This document shows, piece after piece, positions 28,090-38,275 of a stretch of 64,000 nt of DNA. Within the stretch, counting starts at the first letter, position 1. Each line of letters opens with the position of its first letter. Source of the DNA: Marinisporobacter sp. (GTDB taxonomy: Bacteria; Bacillota; Clostridia; Peptostreptococcales; Thermotaleaceae); the NCBI GenBank assembly GCA_025210525.1, contig JAOARP010000047.1, positions 759,357 to 823,356 on the forward strand. Reading direction: 5' to 3'. A model generated the notes under the pieces. It did not search any database, had not been told where the DNA came from, and worked only from the letters and a program-made list of their open reading frames with translations. The position numbers and the translations under genes are program-made.

Positions 28090-28980
28090 TTATCTATTTA
28101 GAATATGAAAGTTCCTTAAAATTACTTTTTTCCCTCTCCAACAAAAAGCTCTATCACCATATTTTCTTTTGAATGCTTTATTAGATAGTCCTTCTACGTC
28201 CTCTTCCTTCAGGGCACAAATCAAATTTTCATGAAATTCTTTTATAGGCGTTTTTTTTATGCTTTGATTATGAGGACACACATCTTGACAAATATCACAT
28301 CCAAATACCATCTTATTTTTCTTTAAAATATTTATTTCTTCCTCTGTCAATTCTTCCTTTTTCTGTGTAATAAAAGATATGCACTTTCTTGGATCTACTT
28401 CAAAATTTCCAAGGATAGCTCCTCCAGGACATTCCTTTATACATTTTCCACATTGTATACAAGTTTTATCTAAAGGGGTATCCTCTTCAAAGGGATAATT
28501 ATTGATTATATATCCAACACATACATAGGAACCATATTCATCTGTTATTATGTGATTATTTATACCAAAATACCCTACCCCTGCTAAATAAGCTAAATAT
28601 CTATCTACTAAAGGGCCTGTATCTACAAAAGATTCATAATTAAATCCTTCTATCTGACCTTTTAGAAATCCGCCTATTTTCTCAAGCTTTTCTTTTATAA
28701 TAATATGATAATCTAATCCATAAGTATATTTAGCTATATTTCCCTCTTCATGATTTTCTATAAAATAAGGAAATAAACAGACAATAATAGAAGCTGCATC
28801 TTTCATACGTATTTTGGGGTCTACTCTCTTCTTTAAATCTTTTTCTTCCATTCCTGTTATATATCTTTTTTCTATTCTATCTCTTAATATCTTTTCTAAA
28901 TCTTTATAAGGACCAATAGGTGCAATACCTACATGATTTATATTTAATGTTTTACAATATTCCTTTAGTTTTTGTTTCAC
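28090..28980 (-). CDS. queG: Epoxyqueuosine reductase, short form
   Basis: Iron-sulphur, cobalamin-type enzyme of 296 aa for the last step of queuosine synthesis in tRNA. It has the N-terminal DUF1730-like part (INHVGIAPIGPY, then SIIVCLFPYF), the first cluster motif CIQCGKCIKECPGGAI and the second CDICQDVCPHN, spaced as in QueG. It lacks the C-terminal HEAT-like extension of longer family members (about 350-380 aa). The start is a GTG with GGAG upstream, 18 nt after addA, so the two genes form an operon. A related double-cluster ferredoxin-type protein of other function cannot be fully ruled out. Confidence 0.8.
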   Translation of the reverse strand: MKQKLKEYCKTLNINHVGIAPIGPYKDLEKILRDRIEKRYITGMEEKDLKKRVDPKIRMKDAASIIVCLFPYFIENHEEGNIAKYTYGLDYHIIIKEKLEKIGGFLKGQIEGFNYESFVDTGPLVDRYLAYLAGVGYFGINNHIITDEYGSYVCVGYIINNYPFEEDTPLDKTCIQCGKCIKECPGGAILGNFEVDPRKCISFITQKKEELTEEEINILKKNKMVFGCDICQDVCPHNQSIKKTPIKEFHENLICALKEEDVEGLSNKAFKRKYGDRAFCWRGKKVILRNFHILNR

Positions 28981-28998
28981 CGTTACTTCTCCATCTCT

Positions 28999-31900
28999 TT
29001 AATATATTTTTACTTCTTCATTCAAATGGAATAAATAAAGATAGCTCTCTTTTACTGTTTTTCCTGTTATATTTTCTAATGCATCTTTATAAAGCTTTAC
29101 TTGAATCTTATATTTCGCCATAATTTCTTCTTTTTGATGCATTGTTACATAATCTGATTTATAATCTACTAAAATATACCCATCCTCTTCCTCAAAATAG
29201 CAATCTATAACCCCTTGAATCAAAAGATTTTCTTCACAGCTTTCTATATGAGGTATTACCTCTTTTGCTTTTTTCACAAGGTTAAAAGGAACTTCTCTAA
29301 AAACTTGATTAGATGCACAAATCCTTTTTCCAATATTACTTTCAAAAAATCGAACAATTTTTGAAACATCTACAACATCTAACTCTTCAGGTTTTAGTAA
29401 CTCAGCCTTTACCATTTTTTGAATCTGCTCTTCTATTGCTTCTTCACTATCTATATCTTCAAGATCAAGGTGCTGCATAACAAAGTGAATAATTGTTCCT
29501 TTTTCAGCCCCTGTAAGCTGTTTTTTTCCTTCCATAAACTTTGGTCTTTTAATGAGCATAGGAATATTCAATCCTATACCATCTAGTTGATTATTCGTTA
29601 TTCTTTTGATTTCTGTTACAGAAAGCTTTGAAGGAATTTTAGTAGCTATATGATTTTTATAATACCAATTTAATCTCTTTGCTACAAAGTGATTTTCCTC
29701 TAAAGTTTTATCCTCAAAATCCTCTAAAAATTTCTTAAAGGCTAATTTGTTAATTCTTTTTTCCATTTCTTCTAATTGAATATGCTTTTTATCTATTTTT
29801 TGAATGCTCCACTTTGAATGATCTTCATAAAAGCTTTCTTTATTCCAAAAGACTCCTGCTAGCTCTCTTAATATTTGTCCATCTTCATGACGGATTAAAG
29901 CAGGTCCTATCCAATCTAGATAACTTTTCCCTCGAGATAAATAAAAGGGATTCATCTTTTTTGTCCATTTTTTTGTTGATCTTTCTATATCTCTTATAGA
30001 CCCTACTAGGATAAGCTTATCCTTTGCCCGTGTTAAAGCAACATATAAAATACGCATTTCCTCTGATAGAGTTTCTATTTTTATTTTATTCTTCATGGCA
30101 ATTTTTGCAATAGTATCTGCATATTGTCTTCTATCAGGGTCTACATATCTAGGTCCAATCCCTAAGTCCTTATGGAATAAAACTTGAGCATTCATATCCA
30201 TCAAATTAAATTGTTTCCCCATGCCAGCTACAATAACTACCGGAAACTCCAGGCCCTTGCTCTTATGAATACTCATAATCCTGACAACATCATCGTTTTC
30301 TCCTAATATTTTAGCTGTTCCCATATCTCCACTACTGCTTTTCAATTTATCAATAAATTTTATGAAATTAAATAATCCCTTTATAGATGTATTCTCAAAT
30401 TGTCTTGCTCGATCTACTAAAATTTTTAAATTGGCTTGTCTTTGTATTCCTCCAACCATAGCCCCATAATAATCATAATAGCCTGTTTCTTTTAAAAGCT
30501 TCCAAATCAATTCATCTATATGCATATATCTAGCATAGGTTTTGTACTTTTTAATTTTTTCTAAAAATCTTACACATTTATATTTAAGCTCATCCTCTTC
30601 TTGACCAATATATTCTTCTATGGCTTCAAAATAAGATGGGTGGTTACTACCTACCCTAATTTTTATAAGCTCCTCTGTATCAAAGCCTCCTATGTGAGAA
30701 CGCATGACACTAATAAGTGGAATATCTTGTCTTTTATTATCAATGACCTTTAATAAATTCATAAAAATATTTACTTCTATGGCTTCAAAATAACCTGTAT
30801 TTACATCTGCATAAGCTGGGATTCCTTCTTCTATAAAAACTTCTAAAAAAGCTTGTGCCCAGTTTTTTGTAGTTCGAAGAAGCACTACCATATCCTTATA
30901 AGTTATTTTTCTATAAGTATCCAACTTTTGATCATAAATTTCTTTTTCTAGTAATGCTTTCATTCTTTTTGCAACAATTCTTGCTTCAACTTCTATGTCT
31001 TCCATTTCTTCTAGTATTTCATCATCTTCATATTTTTCTTCCTTTTTCTCTATTATATTTAATTCAATGGAAGGGTCTTCTATTATCTTATGATCTGCTC
31101 CTTTATAAAGGTAAGCCCCCTCATCATAATCGATTTCACCAAATTCCTTGGTCATAATATTTTTAAAGATAAAGTTAACTCCATCAATGACTTCTTCTCG
31201 ACTTCTAAAGTTTTTACTTAAATCTATTCTTCGATTCAAAGCATGACAATCTCTTTCAAAGGTTTCATATTTACTAATAAAAAGGGATGGATCTGCTAAT
31301 CTAAATCGATATATACTTTGTTTTACATCCCCTACCATAAAAAAGTTATTATTCTTTTTTATAAATCCTAAAATAGTTTCTTGTACAATATTGCTATCCT
31401 GGTATTCATCTACAAATATATATTCATACTTTTCCTTGTATTCCTTTGCTGCTTGTTCGTTTTCTAAGATAGCTAATGCATAATGCTCCAAATCATTAAA
31501 ATCTACAATTCCACGTTCTACTTTCTTCTCACCATAACCCGCGTCAAATTCGCTTACTAATTTGTATAAGTATTCCATAAAAGGATATAATTCATTCAAA
31601 TCATTTATATAATCTTCAGGACTTTTTGTAAGAATATCCTCTCGAATATTTTTTATAATATCTTTTCCTTGATCTCTTAATCCTTTTACCTCTTCCTTTA
31701 AATCTTCATCTACCTCTTTAGATACTCTTCCTAATCTTTTATGCTTTACATCTTTTAGCTCGTGATAGAAACGATCAAGTCCTGATCCTAAGAGATTGAT
31801 TAAACTATCCGTTAAAGCTATATCATCTAAAATAGCATCCATATAACCAGCAGGTCCATTCAATTTTTGACATAAAGCTTTTGCTTCTATAAATAATTCA

Positions 31901-32574
31901 TTAGCTCCAATGAGTGCTATTTGAATCTGTCTTAAAATAATCTCATACCAATTCGTTTCTTTAAAGCTATTTATATCTATATCAAAATCTTCTACCCTTT
32001 CTCTTAACCATTTTTTAGGATAGGGCTGACTTTGAATAAATTCATATAATTTTAAAGTCAACTCCTGCAAAGGCGTATCCTCTTTATTTCCTCCAAATCG
32101 TTCCACAAGCCCTAGAAATTTTTCATCTGCATTCTCATATTCTCTTTCAAATAACTCCTCTAAAACTTCCATCTTCATGATGCTCGTTTCCGTACTATCC
32201 CCTATACGGAAATTAGGGTCTATATCTATTAAATGAAAATATTTCCTTACCACATCAATACAAAAGGAATGGAGGGTACTAATAGATGCTCTATTTAATA
32301 GATTTATTTGTCTTCTTAAATGCTCTTCATTCTCATTCTTCTTTTCTAATTCCTTTAAAATAGCTGCCCCTATTCTTTCTCTCATTTCCCCTGCTGCTGC
32401 ATTTGTAAATGTTACAATGAGTAGTTTATCTATATCTATTTGATCTTTTATAATCAACTGTATAATTCTTTCTACCAATACAGCCGTCTTCCCAGAACCT
32501 GCTGCTGCTGCAACTAAAAGATTGCTGCCTCTCGCATCAATAGCACTTTTTTGATCCTCCGTCCACATAACCAT
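28999..32574 (-). CDS. addA: ATP-dependent helicase/nuclease subunit A
   Basis: Subunit of the AddAB recombination nuclease, 1191 aa, which processes double-strand DNA ends. It shows the UvrD-type helicase motifs: Walker A AAAAGSGKTAVLVERI, VDEYQDSN, GDVKQSIYRFR, SIHKSKGLEFPVV and VALTRAKDKLILVG. A C-terminal RecB-type nuclease follows with LVDYKSDYV. Length is typical. The ATG is preceded by GGAGGGG 7 nt upstream. Its partner addB lies 17.4 kb away at 49974-53354 on the same strand, although the two are usually neighbours (addB then addA). It is followed by queG. Confidence 0.95.
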   Translation of the reverse strand: MVMWTEDQKSAIDARGSNLLVAAAAGSGKTAVLVERIIQLIIKDQIDIDKLLIVTFTNAAAGEMRERIGAAILKELEKKNENEEHLRRQINLLNRASISTLHSFCIDVVRKYFHLIDIDPNFRIGDSTETSIMKMEVLEELFEREYENADEKFLGLVERFGGNKEDTPLQELTLKLYEFIQSQPYPKKWLRERVEDFDIDINSFKETNWYEIILRQIQIALIGANELFIEAKALCQKLNGPAGYMDAILDDIALTDSLINLLGSGLDRFYHELKDVKHKRLGRVSKEVDEDLKEEVKGLRDQGKDIIKNIREDILTKSPEDYINDLNELYPFMEYLYKLVSEFDAGYGEKKVERGIVDFNDLEHYALAILENEQAAKEYKEKYEYIFVDEYQDSNIVQETILGFIKKNNNFFMVGDVKQSIYRFRLADPSLFISKYETFERDCHALNRRIDLSKNFRSREEVIDGVNFIFKNIMTKEFGEIDYDEGAYLYKGADHKIIEDPSIELNIIEKKEEKYEDDEILEEMEDIEVEARIVAKRMKALLEKEIYDQKLDTYRKITYKDMVVLLRTTKNWAQAFLEVFIEEGIPAYADVNTGYFEAIEVNIFMNLLKVIDNKRQDIPLISVMRSHIGGFDTEELIKIRVGSNHPSYFEAIEEYIGQEEDELKYKCVRFLEKIKKYKTYARYMHIDELIWKLLKETGYYDYYGAMVGGIQRQANLKILVDRARQFENTSIKGLFNFIKFIDKLKSSSGDMGTAKILGENDDVVRIMSIHKSKGLEFPVVIVAGMGKQFNLMDMNAQVLFHKDLGIGPRYVDPDRRQYADTIAKIAMKNKIKIETLSEEMRILYVALTRAKDKLILVGSIRDIERSTKKWTKKMNPFYLSRGKSYLDWIGPALIRHEDGQILRELAGVFWNKESFYEDHSKWSIQKIDKKHIQLEEMEKRINKLAFKKFLEDFEDKTLEENHFVAKRLNWYYKNHIATKIPSKLSVTEIKRITNNQLDGIGLNIPMLIKRPKFMEGKKQLTGAEKGTIIHFVMQHLDLEDIDSEEAIEEQIQKMVKAELLKPEELDVVDVSKIVRFFESNIGKRICASNQVFREVPFNLVKKAKEVIPHIESCEENLLIQGVIDCYFEEEDGYILVDYKSDYVTMHQKEEIMAKYKIQVKLYKDALENITGKTVKESYLYLFHLNEEVKIY

Positions 32575-32974
32575 TTGTATTCCCCTCCTGTTGTAAATAA
32601 ACTCTATATAAAATAAAATTTCTGAAAATATATTTTATTTGTTATAAGCTGTTTTTGTATTCCCTTAAGTCTATAATATATACAAAATTATATCATAATA
32701 AAGAAGTCCCCTCTATCCATTACACTCTGAGAATTTTTCCTATAGATTATTCATAATTCTTCTTCATATTAGAAATTCCCATATCATGATTCTACTTATG
32801 TGCTTTTATGCTGATAATTTTATTTATTTCTTTAGATCTAGTATAAATTCATTAAAAGCAATTAAACCTCGGTGCTCTACTTAAAAAAGGCTCCATAGTC
32901 ATGTATAAAACAACCATTTTAGGCTAAAATCTTAAATATATAATTTTATACTATATTCTAATAAGGGGATAATT
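32575..32974. other. 400-nt intergenic region between addA and gerA operon
   Basis: Divergent promoter region with no coding frame. It must hold the addA promoter on the left and the gerA promoter on the right. I see a possible forespore-type promoter near the right end (32903-32931) but no strong hairpin, repeat or riboswitch. The middle part (about 32700-32890) shows nothing recognisable. Confidence 0.6.
32903..32931 (+). promoter_or_regulatory. Candidate forespore (sigma-F/G-type) promoter of ger operon
   Basis: GTATA followed after 14 nt by GGCTAAAATC, which resembles the sigma-F/sigma-G pattern (GYATA and GGnnAnAnT) known from Bacillus. The spacing is one short of usual. It lies about 44 nt upstream of the gerA-type start. 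Germination receptor operons are normally expressed in the forespore. Confidence 0.35.
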
Positions 32975-34459
32975 ATGGACACAAATATCAATAAAAATAT
33001 AGATTTAATTATCAATGAAATAGGTAATAACAGTCCTGTAATTACAAAACATTTTTTTATTGGAAATAAAAAAACTTTTGATGCTGCCATCATATATGTA
33101 AATGGATTAGTAAATAAAGATGTTATCGCTAGAGGTATTTTGGAACCATTGATGTTCCAAGTAGATGAGAAACTAATTTCAACTAAAAATACTGCTGAAT
33201 ATATTTGTAAAAGATATATCCCTTTATCCAACACACAAACGGAAAAAAGTATTAACAATGTTATAGATGCTATTAAATCAGGAAAAACAGCTATATTAAT
33301 TGATGGACTAAGTAATTTCATTATAATAGATACAGTAGGTGGAAATTTTCGTGCTATAACCGATCCTCCAACAGAATCAGCCGTTAGAGGTTCTAGAGAA
33401 GGTTTTGTAGAAAATATACAAACCAATATTAGTATGCTAAGACGAAAAATCAAGGATAAAAACTTAACAATAGAAAATTTGAAGCTTGGTAAACGTTCTC
33501 AAACTGACTTATCATTAGTATATATTGAAGATATAGTTAATCAAGATGTTTTAAAAAAAGTTCGTGATAGCGTAAGCAGTATAAATGTAGATGCAATAAA
33601 TGATACTGGTATGCTCGAACAATATATAGAAGAAAGTACATATTCTATCTTCCCACAAATATACGGTACTGAAAGACCAGATATAGTAAAAGCAAATTTA
33701 CTGGAAGGACGAATCGCTATTATATTGAATGGATCTCCTTACATACTTACTGCTCCAGCTATATTTGTAGAGTTCTTTCAAGCTGTTGAAGATTATAATG
33801 AACGAACCATAGTCTCATCCTTTGCAAGACTTCTACGAATATTGGCAGTTTTTATAATCATAACATTACCCTCTACCTATTTGACTCTAATACAATACAA
33901 CGCTGAGCTTATACCTGTAAAGTTCATCAGTCCAATTGTACAATCAAGAGAAGGAATAGCATTAACCCCTTTTCTTGAAATATTGGCAATGGAAATAGTA
34001 GTAGAATTTTTAAGAGAAGGCGGACTAAGACTTCCTCCAAGAATAGCATCCACATTAAGTATAGTAGGAGGTATTATAATAGGAAATACTGCAGTTGAAT
34101 CAAAAATAGTAAGCCCTACTACCCTACTTGTAATCGGAATAACCGTTGTAGCTACTTTTTTAATCCCCAATTATGAAATGTCTCTTAGTATAAGATTTAT
34201 TAGATTTCCTATGCTTATTCTTACAAATGCTATGGGATTTTTAGGAATAACCTCTGGCATATTTTTTTTGATCGTTCACCTTTTCTCTTTAGAGAGCTTT
34301 GGAGTTCCTTATTTATCCTTTGAAAGTAGTGATTTAAAAGATATATTTATTAGAGCACCCTTATGGAAGATGAACAATCGACCTAAATCTATTCCAAATA
34401 GTAATCCTATACGACAGAAAGATTTTAGAAAGCTGTTCAGGAGGAAAAAGGATGAATAA
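32975..34459 (+). CDS. Spore germination receptor A subunit (GerA/GerKA family)
   Basis: Inner spore-membrane protein of 494 aa. The N-terminal soluble half (about 1-280) has the GerA hallmarks LIDGLSNFIIIDTVGG and TDPPTESAVRGSREGFVE. About five TM segments follow in the C-terminal half (LPSTYLTLIQYNAELIP, IVGGIIIGNTAVESKIVSPT). It forms, with the B and C subunits encoded next, a germinant receptor that senses nutrients. GGGG precedes the ATG, and the gene overlaps the B gene by 8 nt. The product is full length and intact. Confidence 0.95.
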   Translation: MDTNINKNIDLIINEIGNNSPVITKHFFIGNKKTFDAAIIYVNGLVNKDVIARGILEPLMFQVDEKLISTKNTAEYICKRYIPLSNTQTEKSINNVIDAIKSGKTAILIDGLSNFIIIDTVGGNFRAITDPPTESAVRGSREGFVENIQTNISMLRRKIKDKNLTIENLKLGKRSQTDLSLVYIEDIVNQDVLKKVRDSVSSINVDAINDTGMLEQYIEESTYSIFPQIYGTERPDIVKANLLEGRIAIILNGSPYILTAPAIFVEFFQAVEDYNERTIVSSFARLLRILAVFIIITLPSTYLTLIQYNAELIPVKFISPIVQSREGIALTPFLEILAMEIVVEFLREGGLRLPPRIASTLSIVGGIIIGNTAVESKIVSPTTLLVIGITVVATFLIPNYEMSLSIRFIRFPMLILTNAMGFLGITSGIFFLIVHLFSLESFGVPYLSFESSDLKDIFIRAPLWKMNNRPKSIPNSNPIRQKDFRKLFRRKKDE

Positions 34460-35522
34460 ACAAAAAAAACTTATAACGGCAAGTCAGCTAGGTTCTTTAT
34501 TGATAGGTTTTTCAGCTGGACCAGCTTTTTTAAGATTCTCTAATGCTCTTGTAAAAACTGCCGGACAAGATGCATGGATTTCAGCAATAATCGGATTAGT
34601 ATATCCCCTCTACGTTATTCTTATCGCTAGCTTTATTATTAATAAACATCCTAATGATAACATATTGGTTTTAAGTAAAAAATATTTTGGTCGTTTTTTA
34701 GGAAGTATATTAAATTATATCTTTATTTCACAATTTATCCTTGTTTCCTTAACCGTTACATCAGATTTCGTTAATCTTACACGAACTTATATTGTTCCAT
34801 TTTTATCTCCTTTAAAAGTTATTATAATAGGCATTTCATTAGCAGCATATGCATCTTTTAATGGATTAAAAGTTCTAGGTAAAGTAAACCACTTAATTAA
34901 TTTTGGCTATTTAGTCGTATTATTTTCTATGGTTGCTCTTAAATTTGGAGATCTATCAAATATTCAACCTGTATTCGGTTCAGGTTTATTAAATATTCTA
35001 AAAGCAAATAAAGAAACTGCTTATTTTTATACAGGCTGGGAAGTCATTTTTTTACTTTATCCATATGTAAAAGATTCTAAATCCATAAAGAAGAAAGGTC
35101 TGAAAGCAGTAGGCTTAGCAGGAATAATATGGGTATGGGCTGTATTCTGTACTATAGTCTATTTAGGCATAGATATTCTTCCTAAAAGCTACTGGTCTTA
35201 TATCTTTGTTTTTGAAAGTATACAAATCCCTATAATTAATAATTTTCGATATATATTTACCTTCGTTTGGATATTAATAATAATTAGAACTATTTCAAAC
35301 TATTATTTTGCTTCTATTTTGGGCATAAATAAATTGATCAACGTTGATATAAAAAAAATATGTATCTATATTTATCCTTTAATGCTTTATTTAGCTCTAA
35401 TACTTTCTGATAATTTATTAAAAGAAAAAATACTATCTTTTACATCTCCAACCTTTACTACTTTCAATTTAATATTTTCTACATCAATAGCCTTATTGAT
35501 ATCATTTAAACCTAAGTATTAA
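34452..35522 (+). CDS. Spore germination receptor B subunit (GerB/GerKB family)
   Basis: Integral membrane protein of 356 aa with about ten TM segments and the APC-transporter-like fold of GerAB proteins. The start KKLITASQLGSLLIGFSAGPA fits the first helix with its Ile/Ser-rich break. It is the likely germinant-binding or channel subunit. AGGAGG precedes the ATG, which lies inside the end of the A gene, so translation is coupled. Confidence 0.93.
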   Translation: MNKQKKLITASQLGSLLIGFSAGPAFLRFSNALVKTAGQDAWISAIIGLVYPLYVILIASFIINKHPNDNILVLSKKYFGRFLGSILNYIFISQFILVSLTVTSDFVNLTRTYIVPFLSPLKVIIIGISLAAYASFNGLKVLGKVNHLINFGYLVVLFSMVALKFGDLSNIQPVFGSGLLNILKANKETAYFYTGWEVIFLLYPYVKDSKSIKKKGLKAVGLAGIIWVWAVFCTIVYLGIDILPKSYWSYIFVFESIQIPIINNFRYIFTFVWILIIIRTISNYYFASILGINKLINVDIKKICIYIYPLMLYLALILSDNLLKEKILSFTSPTFTTFNLIFSTSIALLISFKPKY

Positions 35523-35549
35523 GTTTACTCACTCACCATGGAGGTACTT

Positions 35550-36695
35550 ATGGATAAAAACTTTTATAAAACTAAATTATTCTATAATTTAATTATCCAA
35601 GAAAAAAACATCATTATATTTATTGTTTTTATTGTACTCTACATATATTTTCGTAACGGAGTAAATTATTTACCAGTTGAAACCCTTAATATTCCTTCTG
35701 GATTTAGCCTTGATTTATCTCCTTCTGATAAAAATTTTAGTGTTTCCATGTCCTTTTACGATTACTATGAAGAAGAAAAAGTTTCTAGTACTACCTATAC
35801 AATTGTAGATCGTTCACTTTCCCATATTATTGAAAAATTGCAGCTCTACTTAAATAAAAAAATGATAACAGGAGTTGAAAAGGCATATATTTTTAGTGAA
35901 GAATATTCAAAATTTGGTATAAAAAATTTAATCGATATAGACTTTAAAGATCCCTCCATTAATGATACCGTTGTTTTGGCTATCTGTAATGGAAAGGTTG
36001 AAGATATTTTAAATTTTAAAATACCTTCCTATCCTAATGCTGCAGATTATATCGAAGGTATGATTGAAAATTCTAAAGAAAATAATTTCTTTTCGGATCA
36101 CTATAAACTTATAGATATTTTTGTACGAATTGGTGCAGAAGGAAAAAATATCGTATTACCCTATATTGAAATAAAAGACAATAAACTAAAAATTACTGGA
36201 ATGGCATTATTTAAAAAAGATAAAATGGTTCGAAAAATAGATATGGAAGAAGCAAGGGTCATGAATTTATTAAGAGAGGACAATGTAAAAGGGATACTTG
36301 TATTGAAAGAAAAAACAAAGCAATACATAAGTTATCATGCACAAACATCAAGAAAGGTTCGCTGTGAAAAAAAAGGTGGTAAATATATTTTTTATATAAA
36401 TTTATCTTTGAATGGAAATATAATAGAAAATGAGTTGTTCCCTAATATATACTCAGATCCAGTAAGTATGAAAGCATTCAAAAGTGCAATGAAAAAAAAA
36501 GTAGAAGAAATGAGTGTTGATTTTTTAAATAAAATGCAAAAAGATTACGAAATAGATTGTCTTAATTTAGGGAAAGTAGCTGCAAGTAAATATGGAAGAC
36601 ATACAGGTGTTGATTGGAACAAAGTCGTAGCTGATTCTAAAATAATAGTTAACGTGGACATTAAAGTAGATAATATGGGTAGAGGAGATTATTAA
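35550..36695 (+). CDS. Spore germination receptor C subunit (Ger(x)C family), no lipobox
   Basis: Protein of 381 aa of the Ger(x)C family. It is recognised by its position after A and B and by domain features such as DRSLSHIIEKLQLYLNKK, KITGMALFKKDKMV and the C-terminal DWNKVVADSKIIVNVDIKV. Family members are nearly always lipoproteins with a Gly-Cys lipobox. Here the N-terminus has a TM segment (about 20-36) but no cysteine near it, so it should be held by this helix instead. The ATG at 35550 has GGAGG 5 nt upstream; an ATG 12 nt earlier overlaps that site. Confidence 0.88.
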   Translation: MDKNFYKTKLFYNLIIQEKNIIIFIVFIVLYIYFRNGVNYLPVETLNIPSGFSLDLSPSDKNFSVSMSFYDYYEEEKVSSTTYTIVDRSLSHIIEKLQLYLNKKMITGVEKAYIFSEEYSKFGIKNLIDIDFKDPSINDTVVLAICNGKVEDILNFKIPSYPNAADYIEGMIENSKENNFFSDHYKLIDIFVRIGAEGKNIVLPYIEIKDNKLKITGMALFKKDKMVRKIDMEEARVMNLLREDNVKGILVLKEKTKQYISYHAQTSRKVRCEKKGGKYIFYINLSLNGNIIENELFPNIYSDPVSMKAFKSAMKKKVEEMSVDFLNKMQKDYEIDCLNLGKVAASKYGRHTGVDWNKVVADSKIIVNVDIKVDNMGRGDY

Positions 36696-36707
36696 AACTA
36701 TAATCAT

Positions 36708-36781
36708 TTTGGTTGTGGTGCAAAAATATTAAATGCTAGATTAATCACTTTTCTAGCTTTACTTTCTGCACCTAAACCAAA
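36708..36781. terminator. Long imperfect hairpin between convergent gerC and YhhN-like genes
   Basis: Nested complementary blocks TTTGGTT/AACCAAA, GGTGCA/TGCACC and GCTAG/CTAGC fold into one 74-nt hairpin between two convergent genes. It ends directly at the stop of the minus-strand gene. Probably a bidirectional terminator, although it lacks a long T run. Confidence 0.5.
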
Positions 36782-37504
36782 TTAGTAATTCTTATTCCTA
36801 TGAAAATCATACCCACTTAAAGCTATAAGCACTTGAGAAGGAAGATAAAAAAGCCAGATCAATAAATATGATGTATTCTCAAAATTCACCGACAAATCTA
36901 TATATGCGCTTATATTATATAACCCTACATTTATATCACATAAAAGAAAAAAGATCATCCCAAAGCTGATCATATATCTATTTAGATACGGATATACATT
37001 ATTTTTACAAGCCTTTATTCCTCTCATAACACTAGTAATTAAACATATGGCATAAAATAAAACAACTGCAAATAAAATGTCTATTTTTATAATAAAAAAA
37101 TCTATCATCCAATAAGCAATCATTATCCCATGGAATATAATTGCAAATTTCATAAGTATATATTTTATTTTCTTAAATTCATATCTAATAGTATAAATAA
37201 TTTGAACAAAACAGAAAAAAACAACCCCTAAAATGAAATAATCTAAAATAATAAGACATAAGTCAACAATAATCGTCATAAAAAATCCAGCTTGAAGAAA
37301 AGCTTTATCTCTTTTATTAAGAGCGTCTTTTCCTATGAGAAGAACCATAAGAAAACACAATATTATGCTCAAATATTTCATTCTATCTACTGATATAAAA
37401 CTACTTTTATGGAAAAAGTCTATATATATAAAGAAAATATATAACATACTTATTGAAAATAATAGAATTTTAAGGATAAATCCTTTAACCTTTATCCTTC
37501 TCAA
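36782..37504 (-). CDS. YhhN/TMEM86-like membrane protein (possible lysoplasmalogenase family)
   Basis: Integral membrane protein of 240 aa with about eight TM segments. Spaced motifs LCDINVGLYN and WLFYLPSQVLIALS resemble the conserved SD and YxxxQ motifs of the YhhN/TMEM86 family, which includes lysoplasmalogenases. Overall similarity is weak, so function is open. The start used is a TTG at 37504; the true start is uncertain because no clear ribosome site is seen. It is convergent with the ger operon. Clostridia often contain plasmalogens, which would fit. Confidence 0.55.
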   Translation of the reverse strand: MRRIKVKGFILKILLFSISMLYIFFIYIDFFHKSSFISVDRMKYLSIILCFLMVLLIGKDALNKRDKAFLQAGFFMTIIVDLCLIILDYFILGVVFFCFVQIIYTIRYEFKKIKYILMKFAIIFHGIMIAYWMIDFFIIKIDILFAVVLFYAICLITSVMRGIKACKNNVYPYLNRYMISFGMIFFLLCDINVGLYNISAYIDLSVNFENTSYLLIWLFYLPSQVLIALSGYDFHRNKNY

Positions 37505-37561
37505 TTTTTATTCATACCTTTCTTTTTTATTACAATAATCTATTTTTACATTACTTAGAAG

Positions 37562-38275
37562 TCATTTACTTCTCTTCATCCAATGAATTTTTCGATCTTT
37601 TATAAATCCAATTTTAATAGCTAAATTCATAGATTTCACATTATCTTCTTCAATATGCACAAATGGAATATCTCCCATTCCCCTTACCTTTTGAATCATA
37701 GCTCCTATTAGATCATAGCCATATCCTTTATTTCTATATTCTTCTAGAACATGTAAAAATCCAATAGCACCATCATCATGGGTCATAATCCAAGCAACTA
37801 ATTTTTCATTTTCATAAACTCCTAAACTTATTCCTTTTTCTATTCTTGTCTTTATATAATCAATAGATGTATAAGCTTTATAGTGAGAGTGCTTATAAAT
37901 ATATTCTGCATCATTTATAGATAATTGAATCATTTTATATTTATTTTTAGCTAATTCCTTTTCTTTAGGAAAAAATAATTTCATACAAGATAGCTGCCAA
38001 TCTATTTTTTTATCTTTAGCTATATAGGGAATCATCCAATCTTCCATCACTGCAAAATATTCTTCATCATCATATTTTTTCAGTAATTTTTCAAATTCCT
38101 CTTTTGAGGAGCTACTTATATAGACCCAATTTTCATCACTTTTACCTCTTATTAATATAGACTGCCCTATCTTTTCTATAAAATCAATTGGATAATTTTT
38201 AATAAAATTAATCATATTGCTATTCTTTATAATATCTTTCTTCAAATCATATAATATATGCTCTTTCCTATTCAT
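37562..38275 (-). CDS. GNAT-family N-acetyltransferase
   Basis: Protein of 237 aa with a C-terminal GNAT fold (about 110-237). The acetyl-CoA-binding motif A is EYRNKGYGYDLIGAMIQKV, preceded by a beta strand IGFLHV and followed by NVKSMNLAIKIGF. The N-terminal 100 residues are of unknown type. AAGGGG precedes the ATG, which overlaps the VanZ-like stop, so both are in one operon. The acceptor substrate cannot be predicted. Confidence 0.85.
   Translation of the reverse strand: MNRKEHILYDLKKDIIKNSNMINFIKNYPIDFIEKIGQSILIRGKSDENWVYISSSSKEEFEKLLKKYDDEEYFAVMEDWMIPYIAKDKKIDWQLSCMKLFFPKEKELAKNKYKMIQLSINDAEYIYKHSHYKAYTSIDYIKTRIEKGISLGVYENEKLVAWIMTHDDGAIGFLHVLEEYRNKGYGYDLIGAMIQKVRGMGDIPFVHIEEDNVKSMNLAIKIGFIKDRKIHWMKRSK

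Noticed and set aside
32932..33453. 173-codon frame on the minus strand opposite gerA
   Set aside because: It lies fully antisense to a clear GerA-family gene, has no ribosome site and no recognisable motif.
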